From a virus: a stretch of 62,531 bases of DNA. A program made the translations under genes and the position numbers. Positions 9,370 to 18,413 of this stretch are shown in pieces; position 1 is the stretch's first letter, and each line of letters begins with the position of its first letter. The stretch is taken from positions 1-62,531 of IMG/VR virus record IMGVR_UViG_3300035698_024459; one strand, given 5' to 3'. The notes under the pieces were generated by a model, which did no database searches, was not told the DNA's origin, and worked only from the letters and a program-made list of their open reading frames with translations.

Positions 9370-10518
9370 ATGGCAAGATTTAAAAATGGAAATCTTTTAA
9401 GAAACAATACTCGTTTGATATCTCGTACTACAGATATAAATTCAACTGAAGTCAAACAAAATAATTTTGTATCAATAACTCCTACGGCTATAGATTTTAA
9501 TCTTCCTGCGGCAACAGTTGGAAATTTTGTTGAAATTTTTAATACTGGAACAGCTGGAAATTTAAAAGTTAGATCAACAACTACGGCAGTTATAGCTACA
9601 ATAGTTCCAGAAAAAGCTTTAGGGCTTGTTGCAAATGGAACATCATGGAAAGTTATTGGGAAAAACGATCAAAATCTATTTTCAAAAATTACAACTACTG
9701 GAACCAATACAATAACAGCAACAAAACCAGATGATAAGTTTAAATTAGGAGGGGATAGTTCTACAACTGGGTTGTGGGTCACATCTACTCCAACAACAGA
9801 TATTTTAACAATAAATGATAAAAGTATATATACAAGATATTCTATTAAAAGAGAGGTTACCGGGAATGTTCAATTTAAAACAGCTGATAATTTAAAAATG
9901 AATGGATGGAAATATACCAAAACAACATCACCCGCAACTAATACATTATCTTTTTCATCTCCTAGTTTTGGAGCTTCAGATAGTATTTCTTCAGCAGAGT
10001 ATTGGGATACGGGAACAAAACAGCCAGATTCTGGAGTTTGGGGTGGAAACTTTTGGAGAATAGGAAAAGAAATTATAAATGTAAAACTAATATTATACAA
10101 TGCTAATTCATCATATCCTATGACTTGTCCAGATCGAAAAATAAATGGAACCTTTACTGTTAAATTTGGACCAACATCAAAAAGCACAACAAAAAATATT
10201 ACGCACTTTCAAAGTTGGCAGCCAGGCGGATTTTCAATCAAACAAAATTCTAGTCTAACAATAACTACAACGATAACAGAAAACATTTCATCGACTTGGA
10301 GTAGAGATTGGGCTTCTAAAATGTTTCATCAACGAAATGGTAAAGATATTAAAGTTCAAAATTTCCAAGGAGTTTATATAACTAAAACAGGAACATCCCC
10401 TACTTATAATTATTCAACAGTAGCATCGACTCCATTATTAAATACCGTTATAATAAGTAGGAATATGGGAACATCGATAGAAGCTATACAAAGAGACGAA
10501 CTTATTCGAAATGGATAA
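9370..10518 (+). CDS. Virion-type repeat-family protein, paralogue 3
   Basis: A 382-residue member of the same tandem family. It begins MARFKNGNLLRNNTRLI directly after the stop of paralogue 2 and keeps the N-terminal module (IDFNLPAATVGNFVEI) and YSIKREVTGNVQFK near residue 160. The C-terminal region is divergent and rich in Thr, Ser, Asn and aromatic residues, typical of phage fibres or receptor-facing domains. Divergent tips on a shared base suggest alternative adhesins or different surface spikes. Confidence 0.7.
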   Translation: MARFKNGNLLRNNTRLISRTTDINSTEVKQNNFVSITPTAIDFNLPAATVGNFVEIFNTGTAGNLKVRSTTTAVIATIVPEKALGLVANGTSWKVIGKNDQNLFSKITTTGTNTITATKPDDKFKLGGDSSTTGLWVTSTPTTDILTINDKSIYTRYSIKREVTGNVQFKTADNLKMNGWKYTKTTSPATNTLSFSSPSFGASDSISSAEYWDTGTKQPDSGVWGGNFWRIGKEIINVKLILYNANSSYPMTCPDRKINGTFTVKFGPTSKSTTKNITHFQSWQPGGFSIKQNSSLTITTTITENISSTWSRDWASKMFHQRNGKDIKVQNFQGVYITKTGTSPTYNYSTVASTPLLNTVIISRNMGTSIEAIQRDELIRNG

Positions 10519-10562
10519 AAAAATCGTATATTATAGGAATAACCTAAAGGAGACGTAAAATT

Positions 10563-10829
10563 ATGTGGCAAATTGCTTTAGATACACCAGTTACTCAAAA
10601 TATAGTGAAAAACAATCAAAGAATCCAAGCTATTATTGTTCGTGGAAATAAAGCTATACTAAGAATCATTGATGGAGATCTTCAAGGAAAGAATTTTTCA
10701 CGAAATGGTAATAGTCAAATGGTGTTGAACAGTCAAGGAGTGGCGGACGCTGTGGCTGCATTAAAAGTTGCAGTTCGGACTGAATTAGATGCTAGAGCTC
10801 CAGGAACCGTTACGGAAAGGAATGATTAA
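10563..10829 (+). CDS. Small unknown protein
   Basis: An 88-residue protein preceded by a clear ribosome binding site (AAGGAGAC). The middle (QAIIVRGNKAILRIIDGDLQGKNFSRNG) looks beta-stranded; the end is a helix ending RTELDARAPGTVTERND. A TCGTATATT sequence about 40 bases upstream may be a promoter -10 element. Its stop codon overlaps the start of the next gene by one base (TAATG). It lies between the three paralogous virion proteins and a sulfotransferase-like gene. Family not recognised. Confidence 0.65.
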   Translation: MWQIALDTPVTQNIVKNNQRIQAIIVRGNKAILRIIDGDLQGKNFSRNGNSQMVLNSQGVADAVAALKVAVRTELDARAPGTVTERND

Positions 10830-11365
10830 TGATTATTGTTTCTGGAGCACCTAGAAGCGGTACTAGCTTGTTAATGTCGATGCTTAAAAACATTGGATAT
10901 GAAATTGTCGAGGATGACAAAAGACCTCCTGACGATCATAATCCTAATGGATATAGTGAAGTGTCAAAGATTGGAGAGAAGATCCAAGAAGATAAAGATT
11001 TTTTCAAAAAAATAACATCCAATCAAGCTATAAAAATTGTTGGAAGATACTTAAAACATATTCCTGAAAGTGAAAAATGTATTATAATATATAGTCAGAG
11101 ACATTGGTATGAAATCTGGGCAAGTCAAGGACAGATGGCAAATAGGCCAGTTACGCCAGAAGAAAAAAGAAAAATGGTAAATTCTGACTTTGCTACAAGA
11201 AAAAAAATTGAAAACAATGATAATTTTGATGTTCATTTTGTTAGTTACAGTAATTTCATATTAAATGGAGATGTTGAACAACTTTCTTTTCTTGAAAAAT
11301 TCAATAAAGAAAAATGTCTTGAAATAATAGATCCAAATCTTTATCATAATCGTCAGATCGGATAA
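10829..11365 (+). CDS. Sulfotransferase-like P-loop protein
   Basis: A 178-residue protein beginning MIIVSGAPRSGTSLL. APRSGTSLL at residues 7-15 matches the 5'-phosphosulfate-binding loop of PAPS-dependent sulfotransferases, which resembles a P-loop. Then follow a helix, the polar segment RPPDDHNPNGYSE and IIYSQRHWYEIWASQ, reminiscent of the region around the 3'-phosphate site. It is shorter than usual sulfotransferases (250-300 residues), so it is a minimal or divergent member. Start overlaps the preceding stop. Setting next to glycosyltransferases suggests transfer of sulfate to a glycan; the reaction is inferred. Confidence 0.65.
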   Translation: MIIVSGAPRSGTSLLMSMLKNIGYEIVEDDKRPPDDHNPNGYSEVSKIGEKIQEDKDFFKKITSNQAIKIVGRYLKHIPESEKCIIIYSQRHWYEIWASQGQMANRPVTPEEKRKMVNSDFATRKKIENNDNFDVHFVSYSNFILNGDVEQLSFLEKFNKEKCLEIIDPNLYHNRQIG

Positions 11366-11368
11366 AAA

Positions 11369-12634
11369 ATGAAAATTATACTTTTTATAGATGCTTTGGA
11401 CGTCAATGATTTAAGCGGTTGGTTTTTAGATAACCTAATAACCGTCTATAATCCTGGAGTTCCAAAAGTTACTCCAAATGTCATCAGCCAGATAATGACA
11501 GGTTTGCCTCAGGCGGATTTACCATTTATGAGATCGACTCCATATAATCAACCAAGGTATACACATCTAAAGTCGAAAACGATTCTGCATCATATGTCTG
11601 AAGACATGGGGTTGAAAGTATTCTCTTATGGAATGCCATTATGCTCAAATCTACAGCTTGCAGAAGGATCTCTTTCTGTATATGATCATTTATTTAACGG
11701 ACGACAAATGATTCCAAATGGATTAGAATTCTTACATAATAAAGCAAGTTTTATGAATGACGATAGAGAAATAATTTTCCATGGGTTTGTTGACGAAACA
11801 GCATCTATGTTTTCAACATTTAGAACCTGGATAAGAAATAATGGTCCGGATATAGCAATGCTTGGTTATCATTTTATAGATGGATATACTCACTGGTATG
11901 ATGAAGAAAATAAAAAAAGACTAGTTCAATATCTTGAAGTTGAAATTAAAGAGATGTTACGCTTTGGTGATATTCTCTACTTCTCAGATCATGGAAGCAC
12001 AGAACAAACTGGATGTTTCCATATGAATAAATGGTTATATAATAAAGGTTATCTTTCGTATGAAATATATGAAAAACTAATTGAACAGAAATTAAATATA
12101 AATCGTCCATTTCCAGAACAACTACAGATGGATTCTCCTTTTGTTTGGGTGGATTGGGATAATACTAAATTTTATTGTACAGATGCATTTGACGCAATGA
12201 CGGATTGTACCGAAAATGCAACAGAAGAGGATAAAAACAAGATTTGCCAAGAATTGATGGAAACCGGTATGTTTAATTCGGTAAAAAGAAAATCAGAAGT
12301 CCTTGGCAGAAATGGCGAATACTATGATAAACTTCCAGAAATTATCCCTGATGCAGCAGAAGGAGTCTTAGTCTCTTCAAATATTCATAAAAACGCAGAA
12401 TACGGTAAGAACTTTGATAATTTGAGGGGAGGATGGCATAGCGAACGAGGTGTGGTTGGCTGCACAGATAAAACGCTAAAAACAAAAGTAAATAGACCAC
12501 AAGATATATATGACCTGATTAAAGAATTCGCCTCAAAAGAGCAAGGTAAAGGGCAAAAACAAGGTGAAACCGGAGATAATAAACCAAATAGAACTGCTTT
12601 AGATGGAATCTATAACGAATTGGATTATATGTAA
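11369..12634 (+). CDS. Alkaline-phosphatase-superfamily hydrolase or transferase
   Basis: A 421-residue protein with features of the phosphodiesterase/sulfatase/phosphoglycerate mutase superfamily: an N-terminal metal-site strand MKIILFIDALD, a probable nucleophile Thr in VTPNVISQIMTGL (about residues 30-45), an acidic and histidine region GYHFIDGYTHW, and the second metal site LYFSDHGSTEQTGCFH (about 205-220). A further histidine lies in GGWHSERG near residue 355. The C-terminal 45 residues are polar and Gln/Gly/Lys rich. It follows the sulfotransferase-like gene after three bases, so the pair may add and remove, or transfer, a phosphate or sulfate ester. No signal peptide is seen. Confidence 0.7.
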   Translation: MKIILFIDALDVNDLSGWFLDNLITVYNPGVPKVTPNVISQIMTGLPQADLPFMRSTPYNQPRYTHLKSKTILHHMSEDMGLKVFSYGMPLCSNLQLAEGSLSVYDHLFNGRQMIPNGLEFLHNKASFMNDDREIIFHGFVDETASMFSTFRTWIRNNGPDIAMLGYHFIDGYTHWYDEENKKRLVQYLEVEIKEMLRFGDILYFSDHGSTEQTGCFHMNKWLYNKGYLSYEIYEKLIEQKLNINRPFPEQLQMDSPFVWVDWDNTKFYCTDAFDAMTDCTENATEEDKNKICQELMETGMFNSVKRKSEVLGRNGEYYDKLPEIIPDAAEGVLVSSNIHKNAEYGKNFDNLRGGWHSERGVVGCTDKTLKTKVNRPQDIYDLIKEFASKEQGKGQKQGETGDNKPNRTALDGIYNELDYM

Positions 12635-12656
12635 TTCCAGATAACAAAACAAGGTT

Positions 12657-12697
12657 TTCTCCATAATTTTCTCGAAAAAGATAATGAAGATGGAGAA
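12657..12697 (+). promoter_or_regulatory. Inverted repeat able to sequester the ribosome binding site of the next gene
   Basis: TTCTCCAT at 12657-12664 is exactly complementary to ATGGAGAA at 12690-12697, with a 25-base loop. The second arm contains the Shine-Dalgarno sequence GGAG of the gene starting at 12704. Folding of the leader would hide the ribosome binding site. Whether this is used as a switch is inference. Confidence 0.4.
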
Positions 12698-12703
12698 TTT
12701 AAA

Positions 12704-14854
12704 ATGGATAAACAAATACATATAGAACAAAATACTGGAACGATCAATATATATAACAGTAATGATGATAATAGAGACAAGAACAAAGAAACGATATCTA
12801 TTGCCGCTATTGATAAATATAGTTCTCCATTAAAAGCACATGTTGAAATGACTCGTTGGGGAAAGAATATGCATAGGGTTTCTTTTCTGATGGAAAATCC
12901 ATTGATGGGACAGGTTTTACAACAAAACTACTTAACATACAACGAATACGAAGAAGCAAGAGATGTTTTCCACTCTATAGTATCGATGATGGAAGAGTTT
13001 AAAAAAGAGGCAGAAAAAGAATTAATTCATAGTGCAGTTATGATTCCAAGAATTTGGAAAAGAATGGCTGTATACACCGACGATCTTCATAAACCAGAAT
13101 CTGATGATTTATTACGTAGATTTAGAAATCTAGAAACATTAAACACATCAAGTATACCTGCTGGACTTTTATTCCATCCTGTTAATTCACATTTCCCAAG
13201 TCATGAAGGGATCGTAGATACTCATTTTTCCGGAAACGAAAGGGTTGTAAAAGACGCTTCTGGACTTTCGTTCTATTTCTCTGAAAATGAAGAAGTTGTA
13301 AAAGCGGCATCAAAACAACAACCTCCAATATTGAATCTTAGAAAAATAGACAAACATAATCAGAATAAAAGGTTAGCATATTTTAACGATTTTCTAAATA
13401 TGTGGGAACGAAAGAAGTTTGACTTCACTAAGTTCGCCTCAATTATGGTTCCTCTGAAACATGAGAGTAAATCAATCCGAGATATCAAGCGTAATGCAAT
13501 GATGCAAATTAAACCATTATTTCATTCTGAAAATAGACGAAAATGGATTTTAGCAAACGAGAAAAAGGTGGAAGATGCTATATCTATGATGGGAGAATAT
13601 GCTGTTGACCCAGGAATGAATAGTAGAGAAATCGATATTGATAAATACGATCTGTTCCTTTTTGACGCAGACAGAACGATATGGGAAGGCGAAGTACCTG
13701 CAATGGCCATGGAAGGTCCATATAAACGCAAGGGAGACACCGTAATCGATTCCAAGGGACAGAAACTGAAGTTGGTAGATGGTATTCGTGAAATTTTAGT
13801 TGGGCTTAGAGCAATTGGAAGAGATGTTGGACTAATCAGCAAATCAGAAAAAGAAGGAGTAGACTATCAAGACCAACCAGTTATTAAGATTTTACATGCT
13901 TTTGGGCTACTCGATGTGTTCAACGAAATGATTGTAATTGAACGAAAAATACCAAAAAGTGCATTCATTCCCAGTGGAGAACGAGTAATATTTATCGATG
14001 ATGAAATAGCGAATTTATATGAAGTAGCACAACATTCTGACGCCGATGTGGCCAAGGCAGAAGAATTTATGGATTATCCATTTTCAGAAAATGGTAAGTG
14101 GGTAGAAGAAGATATTGAACCCATTGAGGTTATTGAGTTGAAAGAGGGAGAAACAGAAGAAGATATTCAGGAATGGATTCAGGGAGAAGACGAAATTATT
14201 TTCCAAATCGAAAAAAATGTCTTCGTTCGTGCTAGAATAAAAACAGAAAAATTATTAGAGTGGGAAAAGCCTATACAAAATACTGTTTCTGCAGCTAAAA
14301 AAGAAAATGTAGAATATGTTGAGTGTCCTAAAGAATGTGGACCTCCAAGTGGATCGATGGCTGTTCATTTTGAATTGGAAAAAGAAGATGGGAAAATGTG
14401 GATCCCCCAAAGTAGAAAAAAAGAATATGATGAAACCTGTAAAAAAATAAAAGAAGATCTAAAATCTGAGTCAAAAAACTGGTATAAAGAATCTAAGAGA
14501 GATTATATCCCTAAATCAGAGCAACCAGATAAACCGCAAGATGGGAAAGAATACGAGTTAGATCATAAAAAATCAAGGAACAAAGGCGGGAAAGACGAAA
14601 AGAAAAACCTCCAATGGATGGAGAAAGACAAACATAAGAAAAAAAGTCAAGAAAATGGTGATTTTAAAGACGGTGGAGACAAGAAAGTCAAGCAAGAAAA
14701 GGGGAAAGGACAAAAATCATATCATAATTATCAGAAATCCTGTGGAGAAGCCAAGCAATCTAAAGATAGAAAAGAATTAGGTGAATCTGGGTACAGTAAA
14801 AAACAAAAAGAGGTCGCAGACGCCCGCTGGGCTAAAGAGAAAAAGAAAAAATAA
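12704..14854 (+). CDS. HAD-type phosphatase domain fused to a C-terminal HNH-like nuclease motif
   Basis: A 716-residue protein. An N-terminal helical region of about 300 residues is not recognised. A HAD domain follows: the nucleophile motif LFLFDADRTIW (DxDxT) near residue 317, GLISKS near residue 375 and VIFIDDEIANL near residue 430. The last 180 residues are highly charged, with an HNH-like motif at about residue 615 (YELDHKKSRNKGG followed by NLQWM), then a Lys-rich tail. No linker intein is visible, so this is one continuous chain. HAD domains remove phosphate, so end-processing of nucleic acid is a possible combined role, but that is inference. The leader contains a hairpin that may mask its ribosome binding site. 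Confidence 0.65.
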   Translation: MDKQIHIEQNTGTINIYNSNDDNRDKNKETISIAAIDKYSSPLKAHVEMTRWGKNMHRVSFLMENPLMGQVLQQNYLTYNEYEEARDVFHSIVSMMEEFKKEAEKELIHSAVMIPRIWKRMAVYTDDLHKPESDDLLRRFRNLETLNTSSIPAGLLFHPVNSHFPSHEGIVDTHFSGNERVVKDASGLSFYFSENEEVVKAASKQQPPILNLRKIDKHNQNKRLAYFNDFLNMWERKKFDFTKFASIMVPLKHESKSIRDIKRNAMMQIKPLFHSENRRKWILANEKKVEDAISMMGEYAVDPGMNSREIDIDKYDLFLFDADRTIWEGEVPAMAMEGPYKRKGDTVIDSKGQKLKLVDGIREILVGLRAIGRDVGLISKSEKEGVDYQDQPVIKILHAFGLLDVFNEMIVIERKIPKSAFIPSGERVIFIDDEIANLYEVAQHSDADVAKAEEFMDYPFSENGKWVEEDIEPIEVIELKEGETEEDIQEWIQGEDEIIFQIEKNVFVRARIKTEKLLEWEKPIQNTVSAAKKENVEYVECPKECGPPSGSMAVHFELEKEDGKMWIPQSRKKEYDETCKKIKEDLKSESKNWYKESKRDYIPKSEQPDKPQDGKEYELDHKKSRNKGGKDEKKNLQWMEKDKHKKKSQENGDFKDGGDKKVKQEKGKGQKSYHNYQKSCGEAKQSKDRKELGESGYSKKQKEVADARWAKEKKKK

Positions 14855-16360
14855 CTATTTTTTACATTTAGAACACCAATACCCAGATTTGATGTAGGCA
14901 TAAGATGCCTCCCACTTATGTCCATTTTCACATCTCCATAATAAATTAGTTTGGTTATTTGTATATTTTTTAGATAAACATTCTCCTTTCTTTAATTTTG
15001 CTATTTCTTTCATTTCCTCAATTGTTAATCTTACATTATCTCCTATTTTTCCTTTATTACAATGAGGACACCATGATTTATCGTTTATAACACAATCAAA
15101 ATGTGATTCCCAAATATGTCCTTCTGAACATTCCCAAGTTAATTTTTTTCCAACAATATATTCTTTAGATAAACATTCGCCTCCTCTTGATTTTGCAACA
15201 TTTTGAATTTTTTGAATAGTTGTTGTTCTGTTTTGAAGACTACATATTGGGCACCAACAATTACTATGTTTAATCGTCATTGGAGACGACTCCCATTTAT
15301 GTCCTTTCGCACAACTCCATAATAATTTCGTTTTTACATCAATATATTTATTTGATAGACATTTTCCGCCATGCTTTTCTGCAATTTCTATTAGACTTCT
15401 TAACATCCCTTTGTTTCCTACAAAAAAATTAAAATTGATATCTTTAATATTTAATATTGGCTCTATATTAAAATAAGAAGATATCCCATCATATATGAAT
15501 TTTATTAGATTATCATTTTTTTTTGCTTCATAATATGGTATCGTAAATAATTTTATATTTTTTTCTTTACATATTATATTTTTTTTCTTATCCCTTGATT
15601 TTATAGCATCAAAATCTTTTTTTGTTTGATTGAAAAAGTTTTTTAATTCATTATAATGTTGTTCTCCATTATATTCAAAAGCACAATTTAGATCTTTAGA
15701 GTATCCATCTAGTTCAAGATTTCCACCTAAAATACTTCTTGTTTTTTTAAATTTGAAATCAGTTATTATTTCAATTATATATCTACATTTTTCTTCCGTT
15801 ATATTAGTATGACAGTGAGGACACCATCTCCCATTTTTTATACCTCCAGGAGTAGACTTCCACTGATGCCCCTCCTCACACTCCCATAATAGTTTCGTTT
15901 TTATATCTATATATTTCGTTGATAAGCATTTTCCATTTCGTTTATCAGCTAATTTATGCATTTCTTTAATATCTAGTCTATGTTCATTATCGGCACAAAA
16001 AGGACACCATGAACCATTCTTAACGTTACTAGGAGATGCTTCCCACTTGTGTTTGTTCTCACATTCCCATAAAAGATTTGTTCTATTGTTAGTATATTTA
16101 CTTGATATGCATTTTCCTTTTCTTTTTATAGCTAATTGCTTCATCATATCAATCGTTAATTTTTCTTTTCCAGCACATTTTGGACACCATGATTTGCTAT
16201 CTTTTATATCATGTGGTCTTGCCATCCATTTATGACCTTTTTCACATTCCCATAATAATTTTATTCTATTATTAATGTATTTTTCCGAAAGGCATTTTCC
16301 GTTTTTAGATTTAGCAATATTTTTCATTTCCTCAATGTTTAATTTTTTTGTAGATTTCAT
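14855..16360 (-). CDS. Zinc-ribbon-repeat protein with an embedded PD-(D/E)XK-like nuclease domain
   Basis: A 501-residue protein; I start it at 16360 because AGGAGG lies just upstream, whereas the longer open frame begins with an unrelated hydrophobic stretch. It has six copies of a roughly 58-residue unit (GKCLSxKY..., LLWECxxGHxW, WCPxC), typical of the probable zinc-ribbon DUF4379-like family. Three copies precede and three follow a central domain (about residues 185-305) with NLELDGYSKDLNCAFEYN then GEQHY, a nuclease-like acidic core as in homing-type endonucleases. It is on the opposite strand between two plus-strand blocks and ends at the stop of the HAD-HNH gene, typical of a mobile homing gene. 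Confidence 0.75.
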   Translation of the reverse strand: MKSTKKLNIEEMKNIAKSKNGKCLSEKYINNRIKLLWECEKGHKWMARPHDIKDSKSWCPKCAGKEKLTIDMMKQLAIKRKGKCISSKYTNNRTNLLWECENKHKWEASPSNVKNGSWCPFCADNEHRLDIKEMHKLADKRNGKCLSTKYIDIKTKLLWECEEGHQWKSTPGGIKNGRWCPHCHTNITEEKCRYIIEIITDFKFKKTRSILGGNLELDGYSKDLNCAFEYNGEQHYNELKNFFNQTKKDFDAIKSRDKKKNIICKEKNIKLFTIPYYEAKKNDNLIKFIYDGISSYFNIEPILNIKDINFNFFVGNKGMLRSLIEIAEKHGGKCLSNKYIDVKTKLLWSCAKGHKWESSPMTIKHSNCWCPICSLQNRTTTIQKIQNVAKSRGGECLSKEYIVGKKLTWECSEGHIWESHFDCVINDKSWCPHCNKGKIGDNVRLTIEEMKEIAKLKKGECLSKKYTNNQTNLLWRCENGHKWEASYAYIKSGYWCSKCKK

Positions 16361-16452
16361 TATGTTCCTCCTATATTTATCATATTCAAAACTAGGAGAA
16401 GAAAACTCCTTTATTAAAATAGAGAAAAAACGATGGAACAAAAATAAGTTTG

Positions 16453-16509
16453 TCGTACAATATAGAGTAAGAAAAATTTTCAGGAACAAGAAGTAGATTA
16501 TCGTATAAG
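16453..16509 (+). promoter_or_regulatory. Candidate promoter(s) for the 16550 gene
   Basis: TCGTACAAT at 16453-16461 and TCGTATAAG at 16501-16509 are near-copies of the TCGTATAAT element seen elsewhere in the window. The second lies about 40 bases before the start codon of the P-loop gene. No TTGACA is found at the expected distance. The assignment rests on similarity to the recurrent motif. Confidence 0.4.
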
Positions 16510-16549
16510 ATATCTTGTAGGGCACTTAACTTGAAAGAAGGATATTGCT

Positions 16550-16990
16550 ATGAGTTTACCATTTCCATTTAAAGTTTCTGATTTTTTCGAACCAATAAAA
16601 AAACATATAAAATGGTATAGAAACGATTTAGATAAAGATATGTATAGTTCCCAATTTATGCTCAGGGAACAGGGAACATTTAAGCTTTGTTGTGGGCGAA
16701 AAACGGGACATACCACTTTAGCTATTAAAATATTAGAAGAATATCCAGACTCATATTTAATTTTGTCTAAAGATAGAACAGCAATGATTACAAAACAAAT
16801 TGCTGCTGATAAATGTGAAATAGATTTGTCGAAAAGAATTATTTCTACAAAAGATATAAATAAATTAACTGGAAAACCAAATAAAATTGGAGAAAAAATT
16901 GTAGTAATTGATAATGCTTCTTGGTTTTCCGAAAAAGATTTAAACAATATATATAACTGTAACCCAGAATTTGTAGTCATGCTTCAGTGA
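16550..16990 (+). CDS. Small P-loop NTPase-like protein
   Basis: A 146-residue protein. FKLCCGRKTGHTTLA (about residues 44-58) is a Walker A-like loop (GRKTGHTT) and EKIVVIDNASW (about 113-123) a Walker B-like strand, with the hydrophobic run before the acidic residue. A short helix and a strand ending FVVMLQ complete a minimal nucleotide-binding core. It is far smaller than helicases or terminases, so it may be a stand-alone regulator or remnant. It has a GAAGGA ribosome binding site and a TCGTATAAG element upstream. Partner unknown. Confidence 0.6.
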   Translation: MSLPFPFKVSDFFEPIKKHIKWYRNDLDKDMYSSQFMLREQGTFKLCCGRKTGHTTLAIKILEEYPDSYLILSKDRTAMITKQIAADKCEIDLSKRIISTKDINKLTGKPNKIGEKIVVIDNASWFSEKDLNNIYNCNPEFVVMLQ

Positions 16991-17030
16991 ATTATCGTAT
17001 ATCATGATAGCATAAGATGGGAGACGAAGA

Positions 17031-17483
17031 ATGAAATTCATAATCCATGTTATAGACGATGCCAGCCTACATCAGAAAAACAACCAGGAAGGAAAATATT
17101 TATTAGTCTATGGAATAAATGAAAACGAAGAAAAATGTGATATTTTACGGTCTGACGCATTTTATATTGTTGAAGCAAAATCAGATATAGACGCAGTTAC
17201 TGAGATAGCGAATAAGATTTGTGTAAAAACAACAGGCGATGAAACAATTCTACTTTCACAAGCGTTCACACAGACAGCAAGCGAATCAAAGGTTAAAGAC
17301 TTCGGCTCACAAGATGATAAGTCTACGATTTCTGATTCAAATATACAAATTTCAGTTATGCCATATGGTAAATCATATACTGCCGTATGTCATGTAGATA
17401 AACATTCAGAATCAGAACAGTGGATTGAAATGCACAAGGTGCAATTTTTTGTTGCAGATGAAAAAAATATAATAGAAATTTAA
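17031..17483 (+). CDS. Unknown protein, 150 residues
   Basis: Starts at an ATG after GGGAGAC. A TCGTATATC sequence about 35 bases upstream resembles the phage -10 motif. The N-terminal part (MKFIIHVIDDASLH, then YLLVYGIN) and the C-terminal part look like alternating beta strands and helices; residues 85-105 are polar and probably disordered. No membrane segment, cysteine cluster or known motif is seen. The following two genes are closely spaced, so the three probably form an operon. Not recognised. Confidence 0.6.
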   Translation: MKFIIHVIDDASLHQKNNQEGKYLLVYGINENEEKCDILRSDAFYIVEAKSDIDAVTEIANKICVKTTGDETILLSQAFTQTASESKVKDFGSQDDKSTISDSNIQISVMPYGKSYTAVCHVDKHSESEQWIEMHKVQFFVADEKNIIEI

Positions 17484-17490
17484 TGGTTAA

Positions 17491-17949
17491 ATGTCACAAA
17501 AAACAGATATAATCATAGAGATGATTTCAGATGGTAATACTACAGATTTTTTAGCTTTGTGGATTGATCTTTCTATATTTGAAAAAAACGAAATATCTAA
17601 TTTTTTAAAGAAAATTCCTATTGATCAGCTCAGTCCATTTATCGATAGAACCCGGTTGCTAAACGAACATGTTGCAAACGAAATAATTGAAATGGCTGAA
17701 TTTAATTCAGATACCATTTTAGAAACGAATGGTGATATGCCACAAGAAACACAGGAATTTGAAAGTGATTCAAGATCTATATCAAAAATATTAGGCAAGA
17801 TGGATATTAATTCACTTAACGCACAATATAAAGCAAAAATTCTAGGAGAATTTAGAAAGGCTCTTATGGCAGAAGGCATCAAAGACAAAACTACAATTAG
17901 AAATCTGTTGGTAGCTCATCTGGAAGGAATGACTTATCATGATTCCTGA
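17491..17949 (+). CDS. Unknown helical protein, 152 residues
   Basis: Mostly alpha-helical by composition, acidic, with an LxxWIDLSIFEKNEI region and a C-terminal helical pair (QYKAKILGEFRKALMAEG, KTTIRNLLVAHLEG). The ribosome binding site is weak and lies in the eight-base gap after the previous gene, so translation may be coupled. It overlaps the next gene by 11 bases. No family recognised. Confidence 0.55.
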   Translation: MSQKTDIIIEMISDGNTTDFLALWIDLSIFEKNEISNFLKKIPIDQLSPFIDRTRLLNEHVANEIIEMAEFNSDTILETNGDMPQETQEFESDSRSISKILGKMDINSLNAQYKAKILGEFRKALMAEGIKDKTTIRNLLVAHLEGMTYHDS

Positions 17950-18385
17950 TGTTTATTTTGAAGATCCATTTGTTTATAATATATCAACAGATGATATGAT
18001 AGATTGTTATATGAATGAAATCTTATCTGCTAATATTGAATGGGTCAAAGAACAGATAAAGGAAGTTAATGTTGAAAAAATATCAGATTTCTATTCAAAA
18101 TTAGTTGAAATATATATGAGGATAAATCTCAATGATAAAGGAGATTTTATCATTATACATTCCGGATATCAAATGGTGAAAGCTTACGGAGAAGACGGAT
18201 CAATTAAATCATTCTTTGATAATCTTGGAATAGATCTTAGTCATCTACATGGTATGCCAGAATATGATCTACAAATACTTATAGTACCATGTTCAATAAT
18301 TAATGATGTTCCGTTATTTTTTGAAAAAATGTCAAAATCACATACCACGGAATTGTGGTCCGATGGAGAAATGGTGGAAAACTAA
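17939..18385 (+). CDS. Unknown acidic protein, 148 residues
   Basis: Starts inside the 3' end of the preceding gene. Acidic, with a predicted mix of helices and strands; NDKGDFIIIHSGYQMVKAYG in the middle is the most distinctive stretch. No catalytic motif or membrane segment is visible. Position between two unknown genes and the PhoH-like fragment suggests a shared transcript. Confidence 0.55.
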   Translation: MIPDVYFEDPFVYNISTDDMIDCYMNEILSANIEWVKEQIKEVNVEKISDFYSKLVEIYMRINLNDKGDFIIIHSGYQMVKAYGEDGSIKSFFDNLGIDLSHLHGMPEYDLQILIVPCSIINDVPLFFEKMSKSHTTELWSDGEMVEN

Positions 18386-18413
18386 AAGGAAGATTCTATG
18401 ACGAAAAGGAAAA

